From Calliopum simillimum (Eukaryota > Arthropoda > Insecta > Diptera > Lauxaniidae), in the NCBI GenBank assembly GCA_951812925.1, contig OX638372.1, forward strand, positions 7,192,001-7,256,000: 64,000 nucleotides of DNA, read 5' to 3'. Under the pieces are notes generated by a model that did not search any database, was not told where the DNA came from, and saw only the letters and a program-made list of their open reading frames with translations. This document shows positions 23,461-34,604 of this stretch, in pieces (position 1 is the first letter of the stretch; each line of letters begins with the position of its first letter). A program made the position numbers and the translations under genes.

Positions 23461-23720
23461 TATTTTCGAGCTTTTCAACAGCACCAAGAGCTAGGACATT
23501 TTTAATTTTCGGAAAAATCGCATAAATTGTTTGTGTGCCTAACTTTAATTTTTTCAGCCAGACGAACGATTAAATCTTTTGACACAGGATTTTTGAGCTG
23601 ATTTCTTTATGGATAACTTTATTTTTTTAGCCACACGGAAAGTATGGACGACAATGTCTTCTTTCATAGGAATTTCGAAAAACGTTTTCTAATAAACTTT
23701 TAACATTTTCACCGGAGACT
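23461..23720. repeat. Relic of a foldback arm (FB2 type)
   Basis: The motifs ttttcgagcttttcaacag, ttttttcagccagacgaac and gataactttatttttttagc match, with many changes, the arms of the element at 25884-27210. It is a degenerate, solitary copy. Confidence 0.6.
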
Positions 23721-24221
23721 TAGCTCGATGAAATCTACAAATCTCGTCGTTAAGTCCAACCGGTTTCCACCGACCGAAAGAAATTTATTTTTGACAGTAA
23801 ATGTCATAAGATAGAATATAAAAGTTGTTATTACTTTTCTTTCTAATATTTATCTTGAATTTGCTTTTTAAACGACATTTAATGCCAATTGTTAAATTTA
23901 AGGGGTGCCACTCGGTCGAAAATAGCTGAAATCGATAGCCTTGCTGAGATTTATATGCAGATCTAAAATAAATCTCGGAAGAAATAGATTTATTTTTATA
24001 TGGGAAATCGCAGATTTACGCCGAAATTTGGAGCAAAATTTCAACATAATACTAAATCACGTTATAAATCTCGGGTGGAATTGAAGTATCAGCCTCATGA
24101 AATTTACTGTCTGTCTCTTTTCAAATGTTGCGCATAATACGTATGACAGAACCTAGTACTATCTGAAGACTCCTGTTTTAAAAATTTTTATCGCCAACTT
24201 TTCCTACGTGTTCGTCATTTT

Positions 24222-24430
24222 ACATTTTTATACCCTACACCCAGGGTATATTCACTTTATCATTCCGATTGCAACGCAGAGAAGGAGGAACAGTAAAAGT
24301 AAACTCGTCGGATTGAAACTTATTGAAATTGGTCAAAGGATACGCCCACCACCAATACAAAAAAATATTCAAAACACAATATCAAGTACATTATTTTTGA
24401 TTACGCAAGAAAAATACATATATATACTAG
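24222..24430 (+). repeat. Dispersed repeat starting tataccctacacccagggta
   Basis: It begins ttttataccctacacccagg and continues with acgcagagaaggagg and gatacgcccacc. It shares this start with 61535-62310 and with the reverse copies at 32498-32935 and 51360-51706. Similar short conserved cores are known in dipteran mini-me type repeats (the comparison is from memory). Confidence 0.65.
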
Positions 24431-24519
24431 GGATGGAAGCACAACCTTTGAACAAAACTAGGGAATTTCTTAACAAGAAACGACAAGTCATGAAAATGTT
24501 CTTGTTCAACATTTGCAAT

Positions 24520-24764
24520 AATTGAGGAGTGGCCGTACGAAAGGGCCTAAGTACCATTTCGAGGCAAAAGTAATGTCATACTTTTTATGTGCCTAATAGT
24601 CTGTTATTTGACCGTTATAATTTTTTCAACATAATGACATCAATTTCACGCTATCAAGAAAATTTTTAGTGAAAACAGAAAACAATTTGATTAGTTTCTA
24701 ACAATTTTCACTACTTTTGCCTCGAAATGATACTTAGGCCCTTTGGTACGGCCACTCCTCAATT
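24520..24764. mobile_element. MITE with ~50-bp inverted ends
   Basis: The ends gaggagtggccgtacgaaag and ctttggtacggccactcctc are inverted. The match continues through ggcctaagta and ttcgaggcaaaagta. The element is about 240 bp with an AT-rich centre. No clear target duplication is seen because the edge aatt is palindromic. Confidence 0.8.
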
Positions 24765-25755
24765 GATGAAGTTCATTTCAACCCTACATAATGAATTTGT
24801 GAATTTGTGAACAAACAAAACTTGTTCCGCTGATATGAATTTATTTTAATTATAAAGTATTTACTGTACATAAATATTTCCAATTAAAATATAGCCTACT
24901 TTTAAGCTGCACAAAATTCATAAAACCAAAATTATAATCAAAACTCAAAAATATGCAATGAAAATCAAATTTTTAGTACTGACAAACAAAATTTTTAGCA
25001 CCACAGCAGAATGCCAGCAATTTATACGCAACTTTAATTATTAAATGCAACAACACCAACAACACAACATAAATGTATTGGCTGCAGAAACATTATGGTT
25101 ATTTACGACTTGATGCAAGTGATCTAAATTGAAAAATTTCAAGTGCTTTTTGATGCGAGTACTGGTCATCTTTCGGTTTTGCTTTAAATTAATAGATTTT
25201 GTTTGATTTGGTTCCCTTTCATTTCGCATATTAACTCCTACAGATTTCTCAAATGTCGTGATAGTTTTGGCTTTTCCCCCAGCACCTGAATGACCTTATT
25301 TGTAACATATGTGGCGTATGCATTTTCGTAATTTTGCCGCGAACACTGTAATTTACATTAATTTTGCAAATAAAGAAATTCCACCAATAGAGGCCACCGC
25401 AATATTGCACCGTTACAGTTAACTAAATATTTAAATTTAAACACATGCAAATGCACACTTACACCACACGCACTCACTGACACTTTTCCTATCGGCGGCA
25501 CTTGCCACATGTGCGTAGTCTGGCGCTTTTGTTAGGATACACCGAACAGCATGTGTGGCACGTGACACAAATTTACACACTTCTGTTACGCTACGCTGCA
25601 TGAACATTCGAAATGGCACTTTGTACTGGTAGTCGCATGTTTTTATTGTTATTGTGTAATAAGTTGATTTTTTTTTTTTTTATGATGATCATAGAAAATG
25701 AAATGAGTCCGTTTAACCCGTTGAAAAATTTCAATATTATTTTATTTGCAGATCT
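24765..25755. other. Non-coding stretch, no gene
   Basis: No supported gene. Short frames lack coding character. Confidence 0.35.
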
Positions 25756-25883
25756 TATTGTTTTTAGTCCAAACAAGTTTGTTGCCTAGACCAAACTAGT
25801 TCTACCTCAGTCAAATACCTAGAACAAATTTTTTTTGAAAAGTAGTATTTAGGAAAAAGTAGTTTTTCCTAGGCCAAACTAGT
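25756..25883. repeat. Degenerate repeat, unit like aactagtttggcctagg (left part)
   Basis: Units such as tagaccaaactagttctacc and cctaggccaaactagt repeat with gaps. The array resumes at 27211-27330 after the foldback insertion and recurs in the intron at 13855-13970. Confidence 0.6.
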
Positions 25884-27210
25884 AGGTGCATAAAGTGAGC
25901 TGTGCAGGTGTGACGAATTTCGATGTTTTTTGGTTGGGAATTTCGAGCTATTTTTGAGCTTTTCAACAGTAATTTCGAGCTGTCTGGGAAATTTTCCATT
26001 TTCCGGAAAAGCGGAAAAATTGTTCTGCATAGGCTAAATTTATTTTTTCAGCCGGACGAATCTGCGGGAAAAGTTAGCGATGAATTCTTTTAACGCAGGA
26101 ATTTCGAGCTACTTTCGAGCTAATTTTGAGCTAAAAGCATTTTCCGGAAAACTCCCAATTTTTCCGGAAAATCCCAAAAAAACTTTTTTTATGGCTAACT
26201 TTATTTTTTTCAGCCAGATAAATCCACGGGAATAGTAAGGGATAAAATCTTTTATCGCGGGAATTTTGAGCTACTTTCGAGTTGACCTTGAATGAAGTGT
26301 TTTCCTTAAATTTCCCCGGAAAATCCCAAAAAATTAAAAAAAAATTTATTTCCCTATGTTATGTCCGCAAATTATTATGATTATATCCGAAAGTTTTTCG
26401 CGGATCAGCCTATAATATATCCAACACCTAGTTTTGCTAGCCACAGTAATTTTACATAAGAGTAGGGGTAAGTGGGCGGCCAGCGGCCGCAGCTCAGGAT
26501 TTAAAACTCCCAAAAATCCAACACCGGCTTCGCGGCGGCCTTCGGCCGCGTATCAGTCGGTAATATATCCAATAATTTGGGTATTATGTCATGGCACCGC
26601 CATAAAAAAGGTTTTTTGGGATTTTCCGGGAAAGTTTGGGGTTTTCAGGAAAACCCTTTTCGTTTTTGATGAACTCGATACTACTTAGCTCCAAATTCGT
26701 GTGTCAAATGATATGATCGACAAATATTCTCATGGGTTCGTCTGGCTGAAAAAATAAAGCAAGCCCTTAAAAAAATTTTTGGGATTTTCCGGGGAAATGT
26801 AAGGAAAACACTTCATTCAAGGTCAGCTCGAAAGTAGCTCGAAATTCCTGCGTTAAAAGATTTTATCTCTTACTATTCCCGCGGATTCATCTGGCTGAAA
26901 AAAATAAAGTTAGCCATAAAAAAGTTTTTTTGGGATTTTCCGGGAAAATTGGGAGTTTTCCGGAAAATGCTTTTAGCTCAAAATTAGCTCGAAATTCCTG
27001 CGTTAAAAGATTTCATCGCTAACTCTTCCCGCGGATTCGTCTGGCTGAAAAAATAAACTCAGCTATTCAGAACAATTTTTCCGCTTTTCCGGAAAATGGA
27101 AAATTTCCCAGACAGCTCGAAATTACTGTTGAAAAGCTCAAAAATAGCTCAAAATTCCCAACCAAAAAACATCGAAATTCGTCACACCTGCATAGCTCAC
27201 TTATGGACCT
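25884..27210. mobile_element. Large foldback element FB2 with 9-bp target duplication
   Basis: The flanks are exact 9-bp direct repeats, caaactagt at 25875-25883 and 27211-27219. The ends aggtgcataaagtgagc and gctcacttatggacct are inverted and begin AGGT, close to one end of FB1 (aggtacatt in inverse). The arms of about 450-500 bp hold tandem units of roughly 160 bp built from ttttccgga, ttttttcagccggacgaat and cgagctactttcgagct. The centre (26435-26560) carries one half of the GC-rich module seen in FB1 (gtgggcggccagcggccgca). No transposase is seen. FB1 and FB2 look like two members of one foldback group. Confidence 0.85.
26435..26560 (+). repeat. GC-rich core module shared by FB1 and FB2
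   Basis: The run cagtaattttacataagagt, then gtaagtgggcggcc, gcggccgc, ctcaggatttaaa and caacaccggcttcgcggcgg, appears here once. In FB1 it appears twice in inverted orientation (21296-21395 and 21505-21610). It is by far the most GC-rich DNA nearby and is self-complementary. Confidence 0.85.
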
Positions 27211-27330
27211 CAAACTAGTCCCTCCTAAGCCAATTGCAACAGAGTTTTTAGAAAAACTAGTTTTACCCAGGCCAATCTGGTTTTTCCTAGTTCGTGCTAG
27301 CTTTTCGTAGGCCAAACCAGTCCATCTTCA
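27211..27330. repeat. Degenerate repeat, unit like aactagtttggcctagg (right part)
   Basis: Continuation of the array broken by FB2, with units such as aaaactagttttacccaggc and gtaggccaaaccagt. Confidence 0.6.
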
Positions 27331-28473
27331 CCTCTTAACTTTTGGAAAACAATCTTCCAAATACAAACTGCTAGAATTTTCAACACATTTTTAGTAAACT
27401 TAAAACATTAAGTGGTCTGAAAAAGGAATTATTAGTTTTTTCTAAAATTAACTTTGAGTGGCGATAAGGCGCTTAGCTGTTTATTTATAAATAAATATTC
27501 AAATTCGTACTGATGGTGTTAATTTTATGTTTCATTTGTTTGATTGTGGTTCTTTCCCGAGTATATTTTTAATAGCGACTGCATTTCATGTACAAAAGTT
27601 TTTCCATGCCAAATGCGACAGCAAACAACCTGATTTATTTTAGCCATTTTAGTTATAAATTGAAAATAAATGGTGAGAATAAAATCGTATTCATATTTAT
27701 TTATTCAAATATAAATATCATGTATTTATAGAAATATGAATTTTGTATTGAATGAAAATTATAGAAATTATTTGCCGCAATAATTGGTCGCTTTTTGTGA
27801 AATTCATAATTATTTATTGCAAAATGTTTTCTATTTAAACTTCGACACATAACAATGTAGCTGGTCAAACTTTCATAGACATTTATCATTTTACACTTAA
27901 TAAGTTTTTAGGACACTATGAATATTGAAATTTTAAAATCAGCATTTGAAATGATTTAGCTTTAATTTCGAAAAAAAAAAACAGATAGTATTGTACTTTA
28001 CCTAAGATCTTTATTATTGGAAAATATTCCTCATGGTTCATGGAAAAAAGGTACTACCTTCTGAAAGACAATTCAATTCGAATATAAAGTAATAAATCAG
28101 AAATATGGGAATGCTATGGAAGCAGAGGCGCAAATGTGTCAAAAAAACCGAATTTTTTAAGACATAGACAGAGGATAATTATGATTTCCTTAAAGCGAGA
28201 AAAGTTAAATCTCATAAAAATTTTTTATTTAACTGATAGATTTCGAGATATCTATGGCTTGAATTCAATTCTCTCTATCAGGGTTTTCAGATAGTCTGAA
28301 GTCGTCTAGATTATTCAGATTTTTAGTCTTATGACCAGAAGCTAGTAAAACAATAATATGTTCAGATAATTTTCGGAATGAAAAAATAACTATTTAGGAT
28401 CTGAATATCGTCTTTCTCACTTGTGGTGGTTCATTTAGATCGACTTATTTATAGCTGGCCAGCAGTAAAATTT
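27331..28473. other. AT-rich non-coding stretch, no gene
   Basis: No coding or repeat structure could be named. Confidence 0.35.
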
Positions 28474-28568
28474 GTGATGAGAAAAATTAGTCTTGGTTTT
28501 AAGTATTGGTCTTGGTAATTTTTCGAGACCAAGACCAAGATTAAGATGCTGACGTAATTTCGCGACTA

Positions 28569-29240
28569 ATGCCACAGATAGACGACAACTTAAATCTAGA
28601 TTATATACGTAATAGTTTGAACCTTTCTGGTGCATGATTTTAGGCAATTTTAAGTACATATTTCATAGACATTGACTCATAGAAAATTTTCCAATTCAAT
28701 GTTCAAAAAATTCTAATTGGCTTTTCTGATGCTTATTATTATTATTCAAAGGCTCTGGATTGCACTGCGGCCTAAAAGATCTTTTGTGCAGCCTTTTTCC
28801 CTATCAGAACAATTCTAGACTATCTATAAATCGTGTCACCGCGGCGGGGCAAGTACATAGTACATGTTCCGCTGTTTCCGAGTCCTCTAAGCAGAGTCTA
28901 CAGGAGTTATCGTCTACCAAACCCATCTTTTTTAGGTGATAATTTAGTTTACAGTGACCTGTCATTATTTCACTGTACGTTTTTATATCTTTTCTACTGA
29001 GATTTAGAACAGCTTCAGCCTTTACTTGTTTTGGATCGATCAGCCTCTTCGCCTGTCGCATACCTTCTTTGGTTCTGATGCTTAACTCTTGTTTTCGATG
29101 TTATAGACTTGTTTGGCGCCTGAATTGGAGAAATTTTCTTTGAGTCAATGCCTATGAAATGTGTATTTAAAAAATTCCTAAAATCAAGCAGTAAAAAGAT
29201 TCGCATTGTTACGTCTATAATCTAGATTTAAGCTGTCGTC
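28569..29240. mobile_element. MITE M1, copy 3, interrupted
   Basis: The left half begins tgccacagatagacgacaac. The right half ends gtctataatctagatttaag followed by ctgtcgtc, so the last ~12 bases are missing. It matches 19107-19442 after removal of 28736-29084. Confidence 0.75.
28736..29072 (-). mobile_element. 5'-truncated I-like non-LTR retrotransposon
   Basis: Exact 12-bp direct repeats, ttctgatgctta, flank it at 28724-28735 and 29073-29084. The 3' end on the minus strand is a TAA repeat (ttattattatt on plus at 28733-28743), as in I-clade elements. Inside, the minus strand codes for the polyprotein tail: EAVLNLSRKDIKTYSEIMTG, then HCKLNYHLKKMG, CRLCLEDSETAEHVLCTCPA. The CxxC...H...C tail motif is intact. 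The start is lost by 5' truncation, the usual product of target-primed reverse transcription. Only about 80 codons remain. Confidence 0.85.
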
Positions 29241-29402
29241 AATTCAAAATTTGCCATTTCTAAAATCCAGTCACTTTGAGAAAATATGCTTTGGAAAGTT
29301 GGAATACTCAACAATAAGAATTTTTTCTAAGACCAATGCCAACAATTAGTGCTTGATATGAAGTTCAAGACTCAATATCAAAACCAAGACCAAGACTGCT
29401 AT

Positions 29403-30392
29403 AAATTTCGTGTTGGAAAGTGCTAAAAGACTGAAATTTATGTTGTTTTTTTTTTAAGTAAAATTAAATTCATTCTCCAGAAAAATCCAATTTTTTTTTT
29501 TTTTAAATGTCCAGAAAATCTAAAATGTTTTCTCCAAAATTCCAAACGAAAACCAATTTGTACTTGGCAACCCTCGATCTAGAATTCTTGCAAAAATAAG
29601 TTGTCGATAGCAATTCTTTCATTGAATAAAATGTCACGTATGAAGTTATAAACGAAAAAATCAACAATGTCATTTCATCCATGTTTGTTGGTCCCTTTAG
29701 GCCCATTTATTCAATAATGTAATACTTCGAATGATTAATACTGTAAAGAATAGCGATTGCGGTGGTTCTTTTTGCTCTCCTCTATATTTGCAGATAGAGG
29801 GTATTGAATAACAGACGTCGATATCTCAGCTTGCAGTTCCAAAAAACACTGTTTTCAGGCTCATGGAGTAGTTCCTGGGAAAGGTTTTTTTTTTTTTTTT
29901 TTTAATGACGACGATTTTCAAATATTCATAATCTTTCAAATTCAACCCTTACTTTCTGACTTATCACTATTTGAAGTAAAGGTGTCTCGACGTGTCGATT
30001 TTTTCGGAATTTTCTAAGGTATTTTATAATTTTGGAAAAATTGATCCAAAAAAAAAATTAGTTAAAAAAAAACCGAAAATTTTTAAAAAAATCAGACTGA
30101 AATGCTGAGTATACGTCATATATACTTTTTTTAAAGATGGCCTGCTTTTCTGAACTACTTATGGCGTCTCTATATTGTTTAGAACTTTTGAACCAATATC
30201 GATTACCCCAATTTTTTTCTGGGATAAAGTTTATAGATATGCGGAGAGTGTGCACATATTTTTTATAATTTTGTCAGAGGCGAGAACTTGCTTAGTTTTC
30301 AATTTATTTATTTGAAATAGGAATTTTCAATAATGAATAACAAAATGTTAGCCTCAAAAAAAAAAAAACATTTTATATCCTGGTATATCATA
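29403..30392. other. Non-coding stretch with a relic of the 40.3-kb foldback family
   Basis: About 29815-30020 (gttttcaggctcatggagta, cttactttctgacttatc, tgaagtaaaggtgtc) matches one arm of the element at 40317-40980. No gene is supported elsewhere. Confidence 0.5.
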
Positions 30393-31282
30393 TAGGGTAA
30401 GGGAGGGAAATATGGACTACGTGGGTAATATGGACCACACGGTTATTTCCCACTGCATACATAGGATTTACCGTTATTCATGTTCAAACTTAACGCTAAT
30501 ACCTAAAGCTTATAATAGGGCGATTTAAGCGTTCGGTGAAGTCGCATGTTTCCGTAAAGTTGATTTTTCTAAAAAAAAGATCAGTGATAACTTTTTTCTA
30601 GTGAGTTTATTTCATTATTTTACTTTGAAGACATCGCGTTTTTAAATTAATGGTTAATTATATAAAGTCAGTGAATACCATTTATAATTTATTTGCACAA
30701 ATAAGTTCATTAACCAAAAGAGTTTTTGATAAAAAAACCATTTATTTCACCAACACGTGCTGTGGGTAATATGGACCACCAAAGAAAAAAGCCTCAAAAA
30801 CAAATGTATTTATCATCTTTTTCAGATGGGGAATCTAGTTGCAGTTTTCATGACGAGTCTGATGGTCATTATATGTGATTCGTTAACTACAAAGGAAAAA
30901 AATTATAAAAAATGCATATAATGTAATACCCTTTACTCAGAAGATCGACGTGGCGAATTTTGGGTTGAGTGTGTAATCTGACATTCTTGGAGTCATGAAA
31001 AATGTGCCGAATATGGAAGTGATATTTTTATATGCAACTTCTGTACCAAATGGACTATATGGTCCATATTACACTACACTTTTTTTTTATCTTCATTTTG
31101 AGTATTTTCAGTTTTTTAATTTTTTTTCTTTATCCTGATGAGATATTTATCTAAAGGTGAATCAGAATAAAGGTAAATTGTTTCCTTTACTGAATGACAT
31201 AAAATTAATTGCTTTGTTTTATGTATTTTGGGTTTATTTAAAAAAGAAAGATGGGTGGTCCATATTTCCCTCCCTTACCCTA
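30393..31282. mobile_element. pogo-like non-autonomous DNA transposon
   Basis: The terminal inverted repeats tagggtaagggagggaaata and tatttccctcccttacccta are near perfect over about 26 bp and flanked by TA on each side. The word ggtaatatggacca recurs beside both ends and inside (near 30422, 30767 and inverted near 31058), as subterminal sites do. A broken PHD finger (30913-31044) is left of the coding part. Insect pogo/Tigger-type transposases can carry a C-terminal PHD-like finger (family knowledge), so I infer a pogo-like origin. The catalytic DDE domain is gone. Confidence 0.75.
30913..31044 (+). pseudogene. Broken C4HC3 (PHD-type) finger of a pogo-like transposase
   Basis: One frame keeps the whole spacing of a PHD finger: Cys, two residues, CNTLYSEDRRGEFWVEC, then HSWSHEKCAEYG and FICNFC. 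There are two stop codons, TAA between the first two cysteines and TGA where the fourth Cys (TGC) is expected. A cag splice-like site with a pyrimidine tract precedes it near 30824, followed by an acidic SCSFHDESDG stretch. It is clearly non-functional. It tells which transposon the element came from. Confidence 0.7.
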
Positions 31283-32497
31283 TATTAAACAAAATTTTTT
31301 TTTTTTTTTTTTCTAAATCTTTATCAACACTCTTGGCTTTTTCTAAATTTTCTAATGTTTTGGAAATTTTAAATGCCTACACTGTGTGATGGAGTAACGC
31401 AAACTTTATTGTATATTTTCCGATGCTTGTGACCTTGACATATCTTTATCACTATGTTGACTAAGCTTAGTAATCAAAGCTAAAATCTCAATTAACTGTA
31501 AAATTCTAAAGCAAAAATATGACCATAAACAAAAACACCTACAACTTCAGGCTATATTTGTATAACATTCTCAGAACAGTTAGAAAATTCTCACATTCAT
31601 TAAAACAAAACACTTAATGTTGCCAGACAATTCGGTTTATACGTTCCGGCAATTAACAAGAGCTAAAGCCACTACACAACAACAATGGAAATGTTAATTT
31701 TTTTATCAATCAACTGCTGACGCCACTTAACATGATTTAATTAATTAAGCTCTGGCAAAATAACACCAAAGTTTTACTTCAACCAACCAAAAAAAAGAAG
31801 TGAAATGGACCAAAAACAGCAAAACAGTTTGCATACATTAACTAAGCCAGTTAAGTCAGCGACAACACAACGACATTTGTTGGCCGTTAATCGTTGGCAA
31901 TGAATCACTGCCGCTTGTACTGTTAATTCTTCTTCTTCTTCGTCATCAACTTCTTCGTATTTCGTATAATTTATTTGTTTTATTATGTTTTTTGGAAATT
32001 GAATTTATTTATGCAAAAGTTCATAATTTTTATTTACGTAGCGATTAAACAGCTGATAACTTTTGCAGCTTAATTTTAGGCAGATTTTCGTCTTCACATG
32101 CAGGTAAAAAGTATCATGATCTCAATCGAATTTTGTTGTAATTCATTTAAAACAGTCAACATCGGGTGTTTCATCGCGTTCCAAAATTGGAGGATGCTTT
32201 AGATATTGTACTGAAAAAAGAATTGTAGAAAAAATATAAAATTAAAATGTGTTGATGGAAGTTTAAGCCATAATTCGTTGGTGCTGAAAATAAATGTTTT
32301 GTCATCTAAAGACAATGCTAGAACTTTCGAACTGCTGCCTGTTGCAAGAAAATATGCAAAACTTATAGCAAAAATATACTTGAAGCAATTGCACAAACCA
32401 AACAGCACGTGGTGGATAGAAGCAGCGATAATAGTTGAGAACGTTATGCCAACTTGTGATAACCGATAGCAATGAGAAGATGGCCCGAGCAAACATT
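31283..32497. other. Non-coding stretch, no gene
   Basis: AT-rich, with a short ttcttcttc run near 31926. Nothing else is supported. Confidence 0.35.
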
Positions 32498-32935
32498 AAA
32501 TACCCTATACTGCAGTATTTTGAAAATTTTGCTTATATGGGAGGTGCCACACCCTCTTGTTCGAATTCGCCTAGTTCTTTTTCAGAGCTTGCGCTTACAG
32601 TTCTTAGTGTTTATGTGTATTTCGGTTGCATTGTCGTGGAAAATACTCCAAAAGTTGCATATTGAATATATTTTTTGTATGGGCGGTAGGCGTGTTCGTT
32701 GACGGATTTCGCTCATTTTCAATCCCACAAGCTAACTTTGGAGACAAACGCAGTGTATCAAATTTCATTGAAATATCTTGCTTAGATTTTGCAGAACATG
32801 TATTTCCACTCAGGAGATGGCGCTGATCAAGAACATATATACTTTTCTATATCTGCCACGCCTCCTTCTCTGCGTTACAAACGGAAGGACAAAGTGAATT
32901 TACCCTGGGTGTAGGGTATAAAAATAGCTAGTCAG
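32498..32935 (-). repeat. Dispersed tataccctacaccc repeat, reverse copy
   Basis: On the minus strand it starts ttttataccctacacccagg, then gtaacgcagagaaggaggcg, ctgatcagcgccatctcctg and tgtccgtcaacg, and runs on with gggaggtgcca-type words at its far end. It matches the first 430 bp of the copy at 61535-62310 but lacks the CTGG microsatellite. Confidence 0.75.
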
Positions 32936-33805
32936 TTTCGATGTATTAAGCAATGCTTAATCTAGATCCAATCTCAAAATTCCTCTGTAATATATAGTTT
33001 TTGAGATATCCCAACTTCAAAAAACATGTTTTTTGTTCCTTTAGGTTAGGATATTTTAAAAACTTTAAATGATAGAAGAATTATGAGGCCGGATCTGGAT
33101 TCAGTTTAACCAAGTTCATCGAAAATGACTAGCCTTTAGTTTAGTTTGTAGCGTTTTTTTTTTTTTCAAAAATACCGTTTTTCGACCTGTTTGCAGGGCG
33201 GGGCACCTACTTCCGATTTTAAAAATTATTTAGATTTATTGCTGACACCATAAAGGATTTAATAAAAAAAGTTAATCACGGTTTCCGCAAACTATCAATT
33301 AAATCCAGTTCCGGGAAACCTGGCCATCTTTTTGAACATGAAGAGCCTTATCGTCTTGACTATCCCGGCAGAGTAGAAGCTCAGTTACTTATTGTTGGAT
33401 TTCGCACGTTTTGATGACAAATTTTGTCGTGTTTTTCACATTTTTCGAGTTTTGCCCAATTTTTCTAAGTTTTCGTACGTTTCTGACATAAAGAAATTTT
33501 TCGGCATATATTACCTTCTTTGAATCTACTTGATATATTTCGATTTTAGAAACTAATAAAAATTTTAGGATAATATCGACCACTTCTTTTTGTAGATAAA
33601 TGTCGATTTTTTTCAACTGCCATTGGTTTTTACGATACTGATCGAAATGATGCGGAAAATGTCGCTCACGTAACTTTTAAATACTATCCAACTGTAAAAA
33701 ATGCTGTCCACAAAACTCGTGATTCTCAAAGTAGGGCCGTGGTCCGAGGACTGGTTGAGCATACTTAGCAAGTTCTAACCTCACTGAGTCAATAATATTC
33801 GAAAA
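32936..33805. other. Non-coding stretch downstream of cuticle gene 1
   Basis: No gene. No clear AATAAA was found on the minus strand within 200 bp of the stop. Confidence 0.35.
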
Positions 33806-34500
33806 TTAAAACCTACTTGGAAATGGCTTATAACCATTGTGATCCGCACGATAGCACTGCAGTTCATAAACCAAACGATGCTGATGATATTTGGGTTGTG
33901 TCCAAAAACCTTCAACAACTAAGCCATAAATAGAGTGAAGGCTATGTTCATAGCGTCGCACTCCATGTGGTTGAGAATAGCTGAAAGTCAATGAAATAAC
34001 TCATATAAGTCATATAAAATTATGTCACTGCTTCATATGACTTACCCATAAGCGTAGGTGCCATCTGAAAATATATCCTGAAAGTGATGTTTCCATGGAT
34101 CGTATACAAAATCCTCAGCTGGATCTTCTACATCGTCTACATCTTCCTCTTGATTTTCCACGCTCTCTTCACTCTCTTCGCTGTCGCCACTGTCACTGTC
34201 TTTGGGTCCCTTTATTCTGCGTGATGGTTTTTTCAATGCTTTGGTTGGCTGGGCTGGTTCCGGTGAAGTTCTCTTCCCTTCTTCCGCATTATCCACAAGT
34301 CCTTCGCCAAGTAATTTTCTAAGTTCAAAACGTTCGTTTCGTTCTATTTCTGCACTATTTTCATCGAAATTATTTCGTTCGAAATTATCTGGCTGATTGA
34401 AATCATCGTTGAAATTATCATCGTCCTGTGTTAGCACCAATTTGGTTAGTCCTAGCCAACAGACCGTCGTAAGCAATAGTAGGATATGAGTTCTATACAT
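33806..34500 (-). CDS. Cuticular protein with divergent Rebers-Riddiford domain (gene 1, 209 aa)
   Basis: Join of 34500-34046 and 33980-33806 on the minus strand. The 65-bp intron has a GTAAGT donor and a tgactttcag acceptor and splits a Gly codon (GG|C). The protein starts with a signal peptide (MYRTHILLLLTTVCWLGL, residues 1-24). A strongly acidic Asp/Asn/Glu region (25-130) with a basic patch near 88-100 (KALKKPSRRIKG) follows, then the domain from about 146: DGTYAYGYSQPHGVRRYEHS, GLVVEGFWTQP, YRADHNGYKP. The G-F/Y-aromatic and Y-x-AD-x-x-GY ends are those of the chitin-binding type 4 (RR) domain, but the middle is His-rich and lacks the usual Pro-Glu/Asp-Gly turn. It probably acts in extracellular cuticle. 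A TATA box lies at 34597-34604. Confidence 0.85.
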
Positions 34501-34596
34501 TTCGTTGGCGTTTCAATTCGACTCAATTCGACTATTGCAATTTGGTCTGCTGCAGTTGCTACTTTTTACTGGTTCCCACCGCTGAGAGTGTAGTGT

Positions 34597-34604
34597 CTTT
34601 TATA
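34597..34604 (-). promoter_or_regulatory. TATA box of cuticle gene 1
   Basis: The minus strand reads TATAAAAG about 97 bp upstream of the ATG at 34500. A TCTCAGC word near 34581-34587 could hold the start site, though the spacing is slightly short. A strong TATA box is usual for stage-specific cuticle genes. Confidence 0.6.

Larger units (their letters stand above)
28474..29402. mobile_element. hAT-like MITE, copy 2, carrying nested insertions
   Basis: The left part (gtgatgagaaaaattagtct, tttttcgagaccaagacc) and the right part (aaatttgccatttc, ggaatactcaacaat, accaagaccaagactgct) match the element at 148-544 in the same orientation. The right terminus is truncated. The middle is replaced by a copy of MITE M1 (28569-29240), which itself holds a retroelement. 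Confidence 0.7.
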
